This document shows positions 1 through 12,110 of a stretch of 64,000 bases of DNA, in pieces. The DNA is from Zhengitettix transpicula. Lineage: Eukaryota; Arthropoda; Insecta; Orthoptera; Tetrigidae. The DNA lies in NCBI GenBank assembly GCA_037074705.1, contig CM073590.1, forward strand, positions 53,213,895-53,277,894. The letters are read 5' to 3'. Both the position numbers and the translations under genes were made by a program. Each line of letters opens with the position of its first letter. Within the stretch, counting starts at the first letter, position 1. The notes below the pieces were generated by a model that ran no database searches, was not told the DNA's origin, and was given only the letters and a program-made list of their open reading frames with translations.

Positions 1-204
1 TCATGGTGTATATTTATTCCATTAATGCTAAGGTAATACTATCCATTAATAAAGACTAATGATATTCCATAACACAAACTTATGAATGCTTGATATTTAC
101 CGTCATATAATAATAGTACTGTATTATGCAACAACATACGAACAGGATTCCGATTTATAGTTCATGCTGACTATTTATATTATAACTTAATTGTACATCT
201 CCGA

Positions 205-465
205 TTCTTCTTTAAATTCTTTTACTGAATAGGAGTGGTTAAGCAGAAATTAAGATAACTCAGCGTTAAATTGACATTTGTTATTTGACAATTGTTTGAT
301 TCTTTGTGGCAGTCTGTTAAAGGTGGAGATCCCAGAATAATGCACACCTTTCTGTGCAACTGACAATGCTTTAATTATTTTGTGGAGATTTATTTGTCTT
401 CTATTGAAGCCATGAATATCAGAATTATGCATAAGTAAGTGCCTAGTAGTAGTCACAAATAACAT
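205..465 (-). pseudogene. LINE ORF2 C-terminal remnant
   Basis: The minus-strand reading is the C-terminal tail found after the reverse transcriptase of many insect LINEs: a basic 'NSDIHGFNRRQINLH' stretch, then 'QKGVHYSGISTFNRLP', the usual K-G-[IV]-x-Y-x-G-[IV]-x-x-[FY]-N-x-L-P block. A TAA at about 250-252 interrupts the frame. The same frame stays meaningful for about 15 more codons ('FLLNHSYSVKEFKEE'), so the stop is a lesion and not the native end. The catalytic RT domain is absent, so this is a 3' fragment, as expected from a short or eroded LINE insertion. Whether it is CR1- or Jockey-clade cannot be decided from the tail alone. Confidence 0.7.
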
Positions 466-469
466 TAAT

Positions 470-1500
470 GAATAAATGTATTGTCAATGTGTTAAGGAAG
501 GAAAGCATTGTTGTTGAGGGCGGTGCATAGAATAAACGGTGTAAAAAGGGAGAGGGAAGAACGTGTGCTAGGATCGTAAATGTAGATCTCTTGGCTAAAA
601 CCTTGGATTATATGTTGGATTGAAAACACAATGTTAATAAATTACATTATTTAAATTGAGACGACGATATTGAATTGTGTTTGATATTCTTTTGATTGGT
701 AGAGCAGTGGAGAGATTGGTGTAAAGTGATAATAAAAGCAGAGCAAAGTGTTTGATAATTTAAAATCAGTTCTTCCAGAAGTGTTCTATTTCAGCATATG
801 CAACAGATAAGACTTAATTCAATTTATGTTTTAAGTAAATAATAATTATTATTCGTCCTGTGTTTTCAATTCAATAAATTTTCTTGACTTGACTTCAATT
901 ATCAATTATCAAAAGGTTTAGACATAATTGACTATTAAATAAAATCTTTAAATTCAATAATGTCATTTGTCGCTATATAATAATCTTCCCTCAATATACC
1001 CTGAGAAAGAGAGTCCGTACTAATTAGTTTTGTACATATAAATTTTCAATTGATAATTATTGATTGTAATATATTAATCGTAATTAAATTTTTTAATTGT
1101 CTTTGATTTTCAACCAAAAAAAAATTACGGCAATAATTGTAAGTTAAATAAATGCAAGAGACGTTGGACGTGGCAGAGTATTTATTAATAATTATTCACA
1201 ATCATCTTAATATTAATCAATTGAGTTAATTAGATGTAAACTAAACATTTAAGTCTTGAACTTATTAATATTTAACAGACAAATAAGGAAATAATCATAT
1301 AACACACGTTTCCTCCGACATTGGGGACCTCATCAGATGTACAAAACTTATAAAATTATGTAGCAAAGACGTCATAAAGATAAAATAGTGTCATATATAC
1401 AGCTCAAAGAGCTTCTTGTATCACATTGAATATTTAAGGCGCTATTTTTCAACTGTATATGAATTATATGATGGTTTCTGAAAGGTTACGGAGTGATATT
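470..1500. other. AT-rich gene-free stretch
   Basis: No coding pattern or repeat boundary is recognised. It is AT-rich and full of stop codons in all frames. Confidence 0.6.
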
Positions 1501-2310
1501 CTTTTTTTTTCTTAGTCAAGACTACTCATTTTGAGTTCCTGACAAAATTATTCATTACATCATTTCTTGATGCACTTTATAGGTTTTGTGCTAGGCGTGG
1601 ATTGCCGTCAGACATGAACAGCGATTGTGGGACGAATTTCAAGGGTACAGCGCGTTACTTATGTGACATAAATCGTCTGCTCTCGAATAATATTTAAGAG
1701 ATAAGTGCCTTTTTGCCGTGGAAGGAAATTAAATGGCACTTCAATAGTACGAGTGCTTCTGCTATGAGTGGTTTTGGGGAATCTGTGGTAAAGTCAGCAA
1801 AGAGAGACTTGAAGCGAACGATCGGCGACAGGTGTTTAACTTACGATGAGTTAAATACTCTCATCCACAGCGTTGAAGCATTGTTAAATTCTCGAGGGTT
1901 TAAGTTAAGTTAAGAAGTGGATGTACTAACACCTGGCAATTTTATGATTGGCGGACCACTAGTTTCCCCACCTGAATCCTGTCTCTTAGACGAGAAGAAG
2001 AGATTAATGAAGCGTTGTTGGCTGTTGAAATACATGACCCAAAGGTTTTAGGCAAAGTGGTCATCTCATAACATAAACAGGCTCCAGAATACAGCCAAAT
2101 AGTTTAACGAAGTTCGAAATTTAAATTTTGGTTCCGTAGTTCTAATTGGATGAAGAAACATCTCCGCCCTCGAGGCCTTTAGCACGTGTCGAATCAGTTT
2201 ACCCTGAAGCAGATTCAATTGCAAGAGTCGTCGCCGTTAGAGTAGGTAGTAAGCTGCTCCGACGACCTGTAAATAAGTTGATCACCCTACCAACTTCCTT
2301 GTAAATAATT
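1501..2310 (+). pseudogene. BEL/Pao retrotransposon integrase remnant
   Basis: Read in plus-strand frames, this is the integrase core and C-terminal part of a BEL/Pao polyprotein. In order: 'RFCARRGLPSDMNSDCGTNF' (second catalytic Asp region, about 1580-1640), a W-x-F-N motif ('WHFNSTSASAMSGFGES'), 'VVKSAKRDLKRTIGD' and 'LTYDELNTLIHSVEALLNSR' (1713-1900), then 'LTPGNFMIGGPLVSPPE' at 1930-1980, the conserved block before the BEL C-terminal domain. A degraded 'NFGSVVLI' and a terminal 'RRPVNK'-like block follow near 2130-2280. The usual Glu position lies in 'GFGESVVKSAK', where the family has a Trp-Glu pair; here the Trp is replaced. Stop codons at about 1695 and 1912 and later frameshifts make it non-functional. 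Gag, protease and RT are not visible upstream. Confidence 0.8.
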
Positions 2311-3334
2311 GATTTAGTGTAAACTGCATAGTGTACATAGTTGGATTGTTTAATTTTTTGTATTTTATACGCTAGTTATTTTAGAATAGGTTATTCCAAG
2401 GCTGGAGGCTGTTTGGTATAGCAAAAAACTATTTTTGACTCGAGTGGTAGTTGCGTGTCTACACCTCGCATTTTATTTGCGTAGACAGAAGAACTCTGCT
2501 ACAAATTAGCCTGAAATGTGCAGTTCAGTACTAATTATTATTCAGTTTTCTGCATGGTGCAGTAGACTTTGATCTGATTACATCGCATCGTTGCATTGGT
2601 TGCATAGGCTCAATTGAGTGACGTTCGTGCTTTGGTCAGACGCTCCGTCTAGAAACGGCGTTGTTTCTTCTCGCTTCTCTTCGTCTCGTGATATCGACGT
2701 AGGATAATAGGAAACTGTACATATTTCAAATGGGATCTGGGTTGGCAGCTGTGCCATTGAACGATTATAGCGAATCGAATTAGTTCGTAGGATACACAGA
2801 CCAAAGATTGGTAAAGGTTTCAAGTGCTGTACCTTGAGAAATGCCTTCTGTCGAAGTTATATCTGCCAGTAAATTTCACATCAAGTCTAGGCCCTGGACA
2901 ATGCAGCTTACGCTGTAACAGAGAGAGGAAGGTTTTAAGTGTGATCAGTTCTCCAAAACTTGGCTGAAAGGTTATTGTTCGCCATTGATACAAACACAAG
3001 CTAGTTGGTCCTCCGAATCAGTATTGCATTGTCTCCCTGGGAGACATTTTTCTGGTCCTTCAGGCCGGATTTCATTTTCCCCCGTAGGATCAACATTATG
3101 TGGTACTGGAGTTGTTATCATAGAAAAAAGTGATGCCATTAATATCTGGAGACTGTGGGTCTTTTAATGGTTGATTTGAAAAGAAGATATGGTTAGATAT
3201 CTACTATTTTAGCCTCATCCGCCATTTTTTATCCCAGTCAACTAATGCATTATGGCTGCTAGCCGACGTCTCAGTTAAAAGATTTTTCTCTACTACTTAT
3301 CGTGTTGTCATATACATATGTAACCACTTCAGTT
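2311..3334. other. possible BEL LTR and unassigned flank
   Basis: After the integrase remnant comes a purine-rich run near 2397-2412 ('CCAAGGCTGGAGGCTG') that could be the polypurine tract, followed by TGTTTGG, a plausible LTR start. No second LTR copy was found in the window, so the LTR assignment is an inference from position only. From about 2850 to 3334 nothing is recognised. Confidence 0.3.
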
Positions 3335-3825
3335 ACTTCCAATTATGGGACACTGCTAGTTTATAATAAGTAGAGGATAAGATCCAGGAGCCCTTGGGGC
3401 ACTCTCACTCTTATCTCTTTCAGATCAGAGTATTCATCTTCTTGTTTAATTCTGAATAATCTGACTGTGACATATTTCATTGGGTGAATTTTGATTAGTT
3501 TATGTATCAAGACCTCAGACAATACTTTGTCTAAAGCTTGTGAAACATATAAGAAGCCTTCTGGCTTGTTTTTCGCACAGTTCAGGTCCTATTATGTTGG
3601 ATATTTTATGCACTTGATCTATTGTTTTTTCTTTATGAATCCAATTCTAATATATTCTTTACTATTATTGGCAGCATTCGATTGAAAGTAGTTTCTCAAA
3701 GAGTTTTGAGGTTTTGACAGTAGTGAAATGATTCTGATCCCTTCCCCAACATTCCAGCCCGCAAGGACATGATTCAAATTCAAAAATGCGTTAAATAGAT
3801 ATATGATCAAAGGTAGATGCTTCAA
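3335..3825 (-). pseudogene. Jockey-type LINE reverse transcriptase fragment
   Basis: Minus-strand translation gives RT motifs in the correct order across several frames: 'LPLIIYLFNAFLNLNHVLAG' with 'GWNVGEGIRII' (fingers, about 3825-3740), 'TIDQVHKISNIIGPELCEK' (about 3650-3590), 'GFLYVSQALDKVLSEVLI' (motif A region, F-L-D-V-x-Q-A-F-D-K-V-W in the family), 'DEYSDLKEIRVRVPQGLLDLI' (motif B region, normally G-V-P-Q-G-S-V-L-G-P). The order and wording match Jockey-clade elements. Frameshifts and a substitution at the motif A Asp show it is dead. The YADD motif and the endonuclease are missing, so it is an internal fragment. Confidence 0.75.
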
Positions 3826-4299
3826 AATATCTGCAAAGCTTACATTGAATAGTAGTTATTTCTTTTGGTTCACTCCAACTCGACATAAGTAACTAATACC
3901 TTGTTGTCAGTTTATTTCTATTTCCTTCATGTTTATTATCATTTGAATATTTGACTATTGAAAGCATTTTAATTAACGCCATTCTCTTAGGAATGTTATT
4001 GGGATTTCATCATTTAATTAATAAAAATCCTGTCAACGAAAGTTACATACTTCGTATATCACTCGTATGTAACGCAAAGTAGTTTTTAGATATCATTCTA
4101 AAGATATGTCGAACAGTGTTTATATTACACTCTGTGATCAATTAATCGAGCCTCTTTCCAATTCTGTTTTCCTTGTTATGGCATTTAAAATTGGGTCAAG
4201 TGCTCCAGGAGCATTGAAATATTCAAATTGAAAAAGCGTGCCATTAGAATACTTTCTAATACGTATAATAAATCTAGTTGTAAACCATTTTTCAAAAGT

Positions 4300-4620
4300 A
4301 TGCGAATATTAACTCTTCCCCGCGTGTTTATTCAGGAAATTCTAAAGTTCGTTAAGTGGAACATGAATTTTCTTCAAACGAATGGCGAGTCTCACGATTA
4401 GTAGACTAGAAATCGCTCAGGTCTAAAATCGGCCTTGCTCTCTACCAGAGAAGTATTCACCATTTAGGGATAGTTTTATACAATAGTCTTCCTCCAGATA
4501 TAAAGAACAATAATAACTACAAAAGTTTTGGGATTCAGTGTAAAAATATAAAGGCACATTTTATTCAGTACAGGAGTTTCTTGATCGTTCCCATAATAAT
4601 TACTTATTTTTGGTTGTACT
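4300..4620 (+). pseudogene. LINE ORF2 C-terminal remnant, plus strand
   Basis: Two plus-strand frames together give the RT C-terminal tail of a LINE: 'TRNRSGLKSALLSTREVFTI' around 4390-4450, then 'HHLGIVLYNSLPPDIKNNNN' and 'FGIQCKNIKAHFIQYRSFL' up to about 4590. The block G-I-x-x-Y-N-S-L-P-P-D-I-K followed by a basic L-K-x-F-L-like helix is typical of the end of ORF2. At least one frameshift separates the halves. Orientation is opposite to the fragment just upstream, so it is a separate insertion. Confidence 0.65.
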
Positions 4621-5628
4621 GCAAAAGTGCTCAATGTGTTACTCATAAAACTACTTACTTCATAATTTGCTAGTCTCTGTTCCTTTCTTTGTTTGTTTCA
4701 AGTACTGCCTGGATTTTGTATGGAAGGGCAGATTTCTCGTCGCTCTGTTTCGTGAAATGACTTCACCGTCGTTTCTGTTTCCTCGTAGTGTGCGTGTGTC
4801 AGGTTTTGTGTTTATTATTGTGTGATGTGTAATTCTATATTTTATTATAGTTAATTCTCTAATCATGAATTTTTTACTAATGCGTATTGAATTTTCTTGA
4901 GTACTGTAAATATTATATACCCGTAGTATAATTAAATAATTATAATTTTGTTATTATTAATATATAGTTCTTTTACTTATGTGAGGAGGGAAATTTGTGT
5001 TCCAGATTTTTAGTATTTTTATGTTAACTTCTAATTATTAATAATTGTAGCATCCAATAATTATATTGTAATTTTAAGCAATGATGTATTCTATTTCCTC
5101 ATACGAGGAGTAATGTAATGAAGTAAATCAAATAAAATTCTGCTAAATTTTTCAGATATTAATAAACCACAGGAAATAGCACAAGCGATTCAATCTGTAG
5201 GCTGGATTCCATTTCTACACCAAGTGTCATATGCTCTAAATAAAAGCTTTTTCATAAGGGCGTATTCTATAAGCCTATCTGCAAAATTTTTAACACTCTT
5301 ACTAATAAGACACTACGCATCATTTAATTATTAAGTGCGTGTAAATTGCGCCAGCTTCCGCAGAATAAAAGTCTCCCGGTTAGACTTGGTAAATAAATAA
5401 AAGAGCGCGCATTACCGACATAACGGGTCATTCACTTAATTTTCTTGGCCCCGCACACAAAAGCGACATAAAAACAATGCCTAGTTCTTTGAGTTAAAAC
5501 TCGTATAAGGCGTTTAACTTCAAAAATCAAGTATTGCCACAGATAAATAAAAATTATCAACAAATTTCAGGATAATTCATACTTCTTATATAATTATATA
5601 TTCTTCAAATGTATGGTTTATAGATTAC
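4621..5628. other. AT-rich gene-free stretch
   Basis: No coding pattern or known repeat seen. Short hydrophobic ORFs here are explained by chance in AT-rich DNA. Confidence 0.5.
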
Positions 5629-5925
5629 TAGCTGGGAGCCCGGCGTTGCCATAGTTGTCATTATTATATAAATTAAACTCAGCGACATCCATAACCCCGG
5701 ATTTGACTCTAATCAGGTTGTATTCGCGTTATTTTCTTGTAAAGCTACGCCACCCGCACCCCTAAGGGTGCTCCCATCCTAAGCCTAAAGGGGTTTAAAT
5801 TATACACACACAACATCCATAGAAATACTATCAATCTCATTGCTCCCGAAAAATATTATTGCCACGAAAATATCGGTCACTGGTGAAGATTTGTATGCGG
5901 AACATACATAGACCCTCTCACAGTC
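5629..5925 (+). repeat. Hairpin-headed repeat family, single copy
   Basis: Begins 'TTACTAGCTGGGAGCCCGGC' (a GC-rich head able to fold on itself) and continues 'CATCCATAACCCCGGATTTG', 'TCGCGTT-ATTTTC' type block, 'CACCCCTAAGGGTGCTCCC', 'AAAGGGGTT', and ends with 'TTTGTATGCGGAACATACAT'. The same succession of blocks is seen at 8341-9910 and 11533-12110 and, inverted, at 24780-25680. Head and tail resemble the termini of dispersed invertebrate retroelement-derived repeats, but no coding region is attached and I cannot name the family. Confidence 0.7.
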
Positions 5926-8340
5926 TATTTTGTTCATTGGATTAGATTATCACTGACCAACAGCAAATAATATTGACAGACAATATTATGTCATGCAATC
6001 AGCAGAACGAATTATTACAGCATACATTTCAAGTTAATTCTTAAAACAACGGGAGAAAACTATTTATTACACGTGAAAGACTTGTGTCTGGAAGCTTGAG
6101 CAGTGTCCCTTACGAGGTAGAGAGCGGCAGAAAGACGATGTATTGTCCTCCAAATGAAATAGTTACACGGGTAAGAAGAACGCATCCCGAATATAATTTT
6201 GCGAAGGTTAAAGCTACTGGTGTTCTGAGCTGATGAATGGGCATCGCTTAAAACCTACATAAAGAATATTTAAAAGAAGAAATTGAGCTATAGCTGTACC
6301 TACAACAATTTCGCCAGTAAAATCTTCAGAGATAACGGCAGCATCGATTTCATTGTATTGTTATTACGTAGCAGAGAAGATTCTTATAGAGGATTTGCAA
6401 GTGTTTATTGCCTTGTATGTGTTGTCGGAAGCGGGTGGCCGCTCGGAGGAAAAATGCTATGTTACTCTTTGTTAGTCTCAACAGTCAGGGAGGTTTCCAA
6501 GTTCGTCCTAGCATATTCCGAGTCGCGTACTAAATATATTTAGCTTAACTATCAGAGATCTGAATAAATTCTCATTCAATGAGAAGAGTGTCATTTTGTG
6601 CATCCAATCATCCAACAGCAACCCAGATAACATCAGCCGCCTTCTGCGATTAGCCGATAATCCTACTAGTCACGTAATCAGCAATGTGATACGTAAGCCT
6701 GTTCTAAATGGATCCAACCATCCATTCAGAATGGCAATTCGAAGTCCAGTATCGTGTCATACAGGTCGTGTGTTGAAAAAATTACGGTCTCTCCTATCTG
6801 AGGCCAGCTTAACAGATCGTGCGTAATGAGCTATACTATACTATGTACAAAGGAAGAGTATGCCTTTCATTCATGATTACACTTTGAGTTTTCCAGTATA
6901 TATTTTCTATACGAACAAAAGAAAGTCTCCTGCAGACATTAATTGATTCGTTCCAATAATGCATATCCAATTCTAGCTATTCTTATTAAGATATTTCTTA
7001 TTGGTGTATTTATTTATTATTTCCAATATTGAAATTAATACAGAATAATTAACCAATAATTCATGTTATTATCGAGTACTTTAACCTGTACATCAGTAAT
7101 CTCATAGGAAAATATTATAATTATGTTAGCTGCAACATGCGACAACTCAGCAGTCCAAAACATAGTCAGTGATAACATAACTTGGGCCTATAGGAAAAAT
7201 AGTTTTAAAAGTATTAGAAAAGTCATTGTTTGTATCGCACATTGATATCTAAAACATATTAAGTATATTGTAGCGCGGAAGTACGCAGCCAATTTAATAA
7301 AAGATTGAATTAATTTAGTTATTGGAGACAAACAACGGATAGCACCAAGCCAAGGCTTTGAAATGTCCGGCCATAATACTTGACGCCTCCGAGACGCCTG
7401 TTGCGAGGCGGACGTGGGACAGGACTCGGGTAACGGATTATCAGATCCCTGGGAAAGTTGGAACACAAGGGCAACAACCGCACAAAATTGCCGAAGGCCC
7501 TCCACGACCGAAACATGTCCTCTGCGGAAATGTGAAATCAAAAGCGATTGGCGGAGAACGATCAGGTGACTTCATTTATACCCATTCTGACGGAAGAAAA
7601 ACGTCCAACTGGGATGCTGACGCAGGTTTTCAAAGAACAGTTTGAAGGAACCACTTGGCGAAGACAATTCGATAGCAGATCTTGAAGAAGACAGGTGAAC
7701 GTAAGATTTTGGAGAGAGCAGTCCCATGTAGTGTCTAGAGAGACAGTTGAACAGTAACTTCTTGTAGAGGATAAAAATGTATTTAACTTCACAACAAACC
7801 GGGAAAACTAACAACTAGATGAACTGGTGTTCCGGACTTCCAACAGGAAAAGTCACCCCGACATCCACACACTCAGCGCCAGACTTCCGAGAAATTTCTC
7901 TGATTACTGGAAATGCACCCACAGCTACTCGTCTACCTGCAGAGGAAGGTCCCAAACGCAAACAACAAGAAAAACAGGTGTGTGTGTGTGTGTGTATTTT
8001 CGAACAAAGACGAGTATGACGATCTTCGACTATACGACGCCCACAAGTCATGACCGTTTGTTATAATTTAATAGTTTGAGTCTAGTGTAAATGCCCTGAG
8101 TAAAGTAAATTCCTCTAAATATAATAAATGTATGTAACTACCCGGAGAAAAGTAAATGTCCCCTTATAATAAATAAATAATTTAGTATTAACATTTGTGT
8201 GATTAAATATTAAATAACCAGTATTTTATTTTCATAACTCAATATATTACATTCCATTAATGAAATGATAATAAAAACAACCCGTTTTGAAGGTCGTGTT
8301 GACTATCGAAGTTATTAATTTTTGGCTGGACTTTATTATT
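5926..8340. other. Unassigned sequence with a GT microsatellite
   Basis: Several short open frames occur but none shows a recognisable motif. The stretch around 7340-8050 is GC-richer than its surroundings and could be a remnant of an unrecognised element. A (GT)n run lies at about 7979-7996. Around 6110-6800 the composition is also more balanced, without a coding signature I can name. Confidence 0.45.
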
Positions 8341-9910
8341 TACTAGCTGGGTGTCCGGCGTTGCCCGAGTTGTCACTTATCCATAACCTCCGATTTTTTC
8401 GTTATATGTAACGCAACTGGACCCCTATTCCTAAATGTATTATCGGCCGGTTAAACTTTTTGAAAATTTCTAACCCCCCCCCTTGATTCCCCGACCAACC
8501 CCGAGCAATACATAGTTTGTCACAATGAAACTGAGCGACATCCATAACCATAGAATTGTCTCGAAACTTGGTCTATTCGCGTTATTTTCATGTAACGCTC
8601 CACTAAACACCACCCCTAAGCGTTCTCCCCTCCCATAATGATAGGGGTTGAAATCACACACAGAGAATATCTACCGAAATATTATGAATTTAAATGACAC
8701 CGAAAAATATTTATTGGACGCAAATATCTGCCGATCAACTTGTTTGAAAATTTGCACCCCTGTTCAGCCCCAACCGTGGGGGTTAAACTGCAAATTTAAT
8801 GTACAAATTAATCTCAGCTACTTCCATAATCCCGGATTAGATTCCAATCTCGGATTTTTTCGTTATTTTTATGCAACTCAACCCTACACTTCATGGTTCT
8901 CTCCTCCCAAGCCGACAGGGTTTGTAATTATACATAGAATATATTCAGAAATATTATGAGTCTCATTGACCCCGAAAAATATTTATTCGACGCAAATATC
9001 GACCGGTTAACATTTTTGAACATAACTACTCCCGTCCACGTCTGACCAGCCCTCCTACCCCACTTTCATCCGCGCGCTACCCAGGTTGTCATATATAAAT
9101 TCAGTGACATCTATAACCCCGATTTGTCTCGAATCTCAGTTGTTTTCGCGTTATTTTTTGTCACTACCCTCCACCCCTACCCCTACCCGTGTTCCTCTTC
9201 CACACCGAAAGGGGTTGAAATTATACACAAACACAGTCGTAAAAATATTATCAATCTAATTAATTATAAATATAATTATAATTATAATTCAAAGCAAATA
9301 TCGTCCTCAATTGCATGTTTAAAATTTTCCACCCCCGACGGTACCCGTCCCAGTTGAATGTCATAATTACACTCAGACCCACCTATATCTCTTGATTTGA
9401 CTGCAATCTCGATTGTATTCCCGTTTTTCTTGTGAGCGAGTCCTTAAGGGTGCTCCTTTCCCAACTTTAAGGGGTTGAAACTATACTCAGGTAACATCAG
9501 AAACACTATCAATCTCGTTGAGCCCTAAAAATATTTATCTGCCTAAAATATTGGCTGTTTTAGCATATTTTGAATATTTCCATACCGTCCACCCCACCCC
9601 TAAGCTTGCTCCCCTCTTATGCCGAAAGAGGTTGAAATTTTACACACAAAACATCGGTAGAAATACTATCAATGTCATTAACCCAGACAAATATATATAT
9701 ATTCCACACAAATATCAACCGATTAACATTTAACCGTCAACGCCTGCTTGGAGGAGTTAAACGGAAGGTCGAGAATCCCGGATTCGACTCCAAAATCGAT
9801 TGTTTTTGCGTTATTTTTATGTAATAGCACTTCCACCACCACCTCTAGGATACGCTCCCTCCCAATAACGAAAGGATATTAAATTATACACGGAGAACAC
9901 GTAGAAAAAG
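8341..9910 (+). repeat. Divergent tandem array of the hairpin-headed repeat
   Basis: The array opens with 'TACTAGCTGGGTGTCCGGCG'. It then repeats a unit of roughly 270-290 bp with the block order 'CATCCATAACC..GGATT', 'CAATCTCG', 'GCGTTATTTTTATGTAA', 'CACCCCTAAG..CTCCC', 'GAAAGGGGTTGAAATTATAC', 'ACACTATCAATCTC', 'GAAAAATATTTATT'. Anchors for the first block are at about 8533, 8813, 9101, 9371 and 9765, with a partial unit near 9560. Units differ at many positions, so this is an old array. Only the first unit has the GC hairpin head. Confidence 0.8.
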
Positions 9911-10807
9911 CTTGATGATCGATTTTCAGCTTAAATTGTACTGTTGACCCAAGTTTAATATTTGTAGTAAAAAATATGTATTAAAAGAATGGACGAGGCA
10001 GCAACATTGAACAATTTAATATATTTAGATATCACATTTAGAGTTATATAGAGTGCTTAAAGAACGAATAGTAAGTACGTCGTTTATAAATAAGAGAAAT
10101 AATATAAACTATTAAACTCCAATCAATTACGTTATAGCGTCTAGCTTCTTTCAATAAAACATTTATCATTCTTATGTATTTTATATTTCTAATAATTTCG
10201 TCAGCTTAAAAAGTGAAATATACATTCATAGACCTTTGAATGTTAAACTTGGGACGTTATATTTCAACCTCTGAAAGCTATGAATTACAGCTACCGCGGA
10301 ACTGATTTATGAGAATTTTGCACTCGACAAGAATAAATCACACAAGTTTCCCAAAGTTTCATGCAATTGACTAGGTAAAAAAGTTATTAAATCAAACCTC
10401 TCAAATTATTGTGTTGCGAATAAATGGCTGTCATTTACGTCCACAGTCACTTTTATGTACAGCGCTCTATTGTATTAGAGAGAGTGATATGTTGTTAAAT
10501 CCCTAGTGGATACCTTAAATGTTAGTGGCAAATTTGTTACGGAATAATGTTATAGCGAAATTTCAGTCAAAAGTATGCATTATAAGTCGTTTATTTAACC
10601 AAGATAACATCACATTTGCGAATATGCACAAAATTTCATTAAATTTCAAATCAGTCATGAACTTAATCACGGTAAAAATCAGATAGTGTATAATTTAATT
10701 AATCTAGAAATTAAATATTCCCGAAAAGATAGTAACCCAGTATAATTGCGATGAAAATTTGTTTTGCATACTTTGTTTTTATTTTATTTTATTTATTTTA
10801 ACGTATT
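9911..10807. other. Unassigned AT-rich stretch
   Basis: No gene or repeat boundary recognised. Confidence 0.5.
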
Positions 10808-10980
10808 TTAATAAGAAAGATAGCCAATTCAGACAAAAAGTGATAATATAAATACCACACAACGTTTCTGGGATCCTTTTCCCTTTCCTCAGACGTTCTA
10901 GGAAGGGACAAGGATTCCAGAAACGTTGAGTGGTATTTATATTATCACCTTTTGTCTGAATTGGCTATCTTTCTTATTAA
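10808..10980. mobile_element. Palindromic MITE-like unit
   Basis: The two halves are near-perfect inverted copies of about 70 bp: 'TTAATAAGAAAGATAGCCAA' at 10808 pairs with 'TTGGCTATCTTTCTTATTAA' ending at 10980, and 'ACCACACAACGTTTCTGG' pairs with 'CCAGAAACGTTGAGTGGT'. The loop is only about 30 bp. A second copy is at 61328-61527 and a one-sided fragment at about 12893-12965. It has no coding capacity. It could be a fold-back DNA element or a terminal piece of a Penelope-like element, whose ends often carry an 'AAACGTT' box; I favour the first for the strong palindrome. Confidence 0.7.
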
Positions 10981-11532
10981 TTATTTTCAAATTTTTTCAT
11001 CTTAACGTATTTTATTGTTTTTGTTTCAGTTTCACGGAAAAAATTATCTGTTACCTATACCCACCTAAAAAATTTGTCTTATACATTATCTAAATTTTGT
11101 TGTAAGTCAATTCCTACCATCTGCGTAATATCTTTGTGTCACATAGCAAATCATCATCCTGTTCGCTCCTAATAATCTCGTTCATGGATCACTGTGTCAT
11201 GGTCACTGTTCTTAAAAACTTTATGATGATTCTAGTACATCTGTAACTGTTCTCGTAGTTGTCATCATGCTTCATTAAGTACTCTCCTCTCGTTTTCACT
11301 CACTTGGCTAGTTTTATAATACGCATGTGAATTAAAAATATGTAAATACGATGAAAATGATTATAATTTATTAATTTCCATTTCGTTTAGTTCAATCTTT
11401 CATGGATCTGTATCCAGACTTATTAGCCGTATTTGATACATTTTCTATTACTGGCCCAAGGTTCAGAGATACTATAAAAAGTGGAGTCACAGTGAAATAG
11501 TGTAATGGACACTAATTGGACAGAAGTTTATG
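10981..11532. other. Unassigned AT-rich stretch
   Basis: No coding pattern or repeat seen. Confidence 0.5.
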
Positions 11533-12110
11533 GGCACTAGATGGCTGTCCAGCGTTGCCCGGGTAGTCATAATTAAAATCAGTGACATCTATAACCCCGG
11601 ATTTGTCTCCGGGAGCGCCACTCCTATACCGAAAAAAATACCTGGAGAAACGCTATCCATCTCATTGACCCCAAAAATTCTCTATCGGCCTTTTTTATAT
11701 GTTTGAAAAGTTTTACACCAGCTTTTGGCAAATAAACGTAAGTTGAATGTTCTATTTCAATACAGCGACATCCATAACCCCGAATTCGACTCCAATCTCG
11801 ATTGTTTTTGCTTTATTTTTAAGTAACGCCACTTCACCCCACCTTTCTCCCCTCCCATGCCGAAAGGGGATGATGTTAAACAGAAACAACATTGGGAGAA
11901 ACACTATCAATTTTACTGACCACGAAAAGTATTTATTCGCATGTTTGACAATTTCCACTTCTCGGGGTGGTAGTCGTATCTGACCCCCACTGAGTTTGTA
12001 TTTGGTTCGAAAGGAGCGACTATCCAAAATTTGGTCGAAATTTCTCCACGCGTTTAAATTTGTATGCGGAACAACATACACACATACTGTCAATTTTATT
12101 TATAAGAAGA
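11533..12110 (+). repeat. Hairpin-headed repeat, two-unit copy with both ends
   Basis: Starts 'ACTAGATGGCTGTCCAGCG' and 'TTGCCCGGGTAGTCAT', contains two units (anchors 'GTGACATCTATAACCCCGG' near 11580 and 'CGACATCCATAACCCCGAA' near 11765), and ends with 'AATTTGTATGCGGAACAACA' then a TTTATTTATAAGAAG tail near 12110. This copy preserves head, body and tail and defines the boundaries of the family best. Confidence 0.75.

Noticed and set aside
7358..7645. 95-residue open frame as a host protein
   Set aside because: No domain, and overlapping frames on both strands are open as well, which is typical of a GC-richer remnant.
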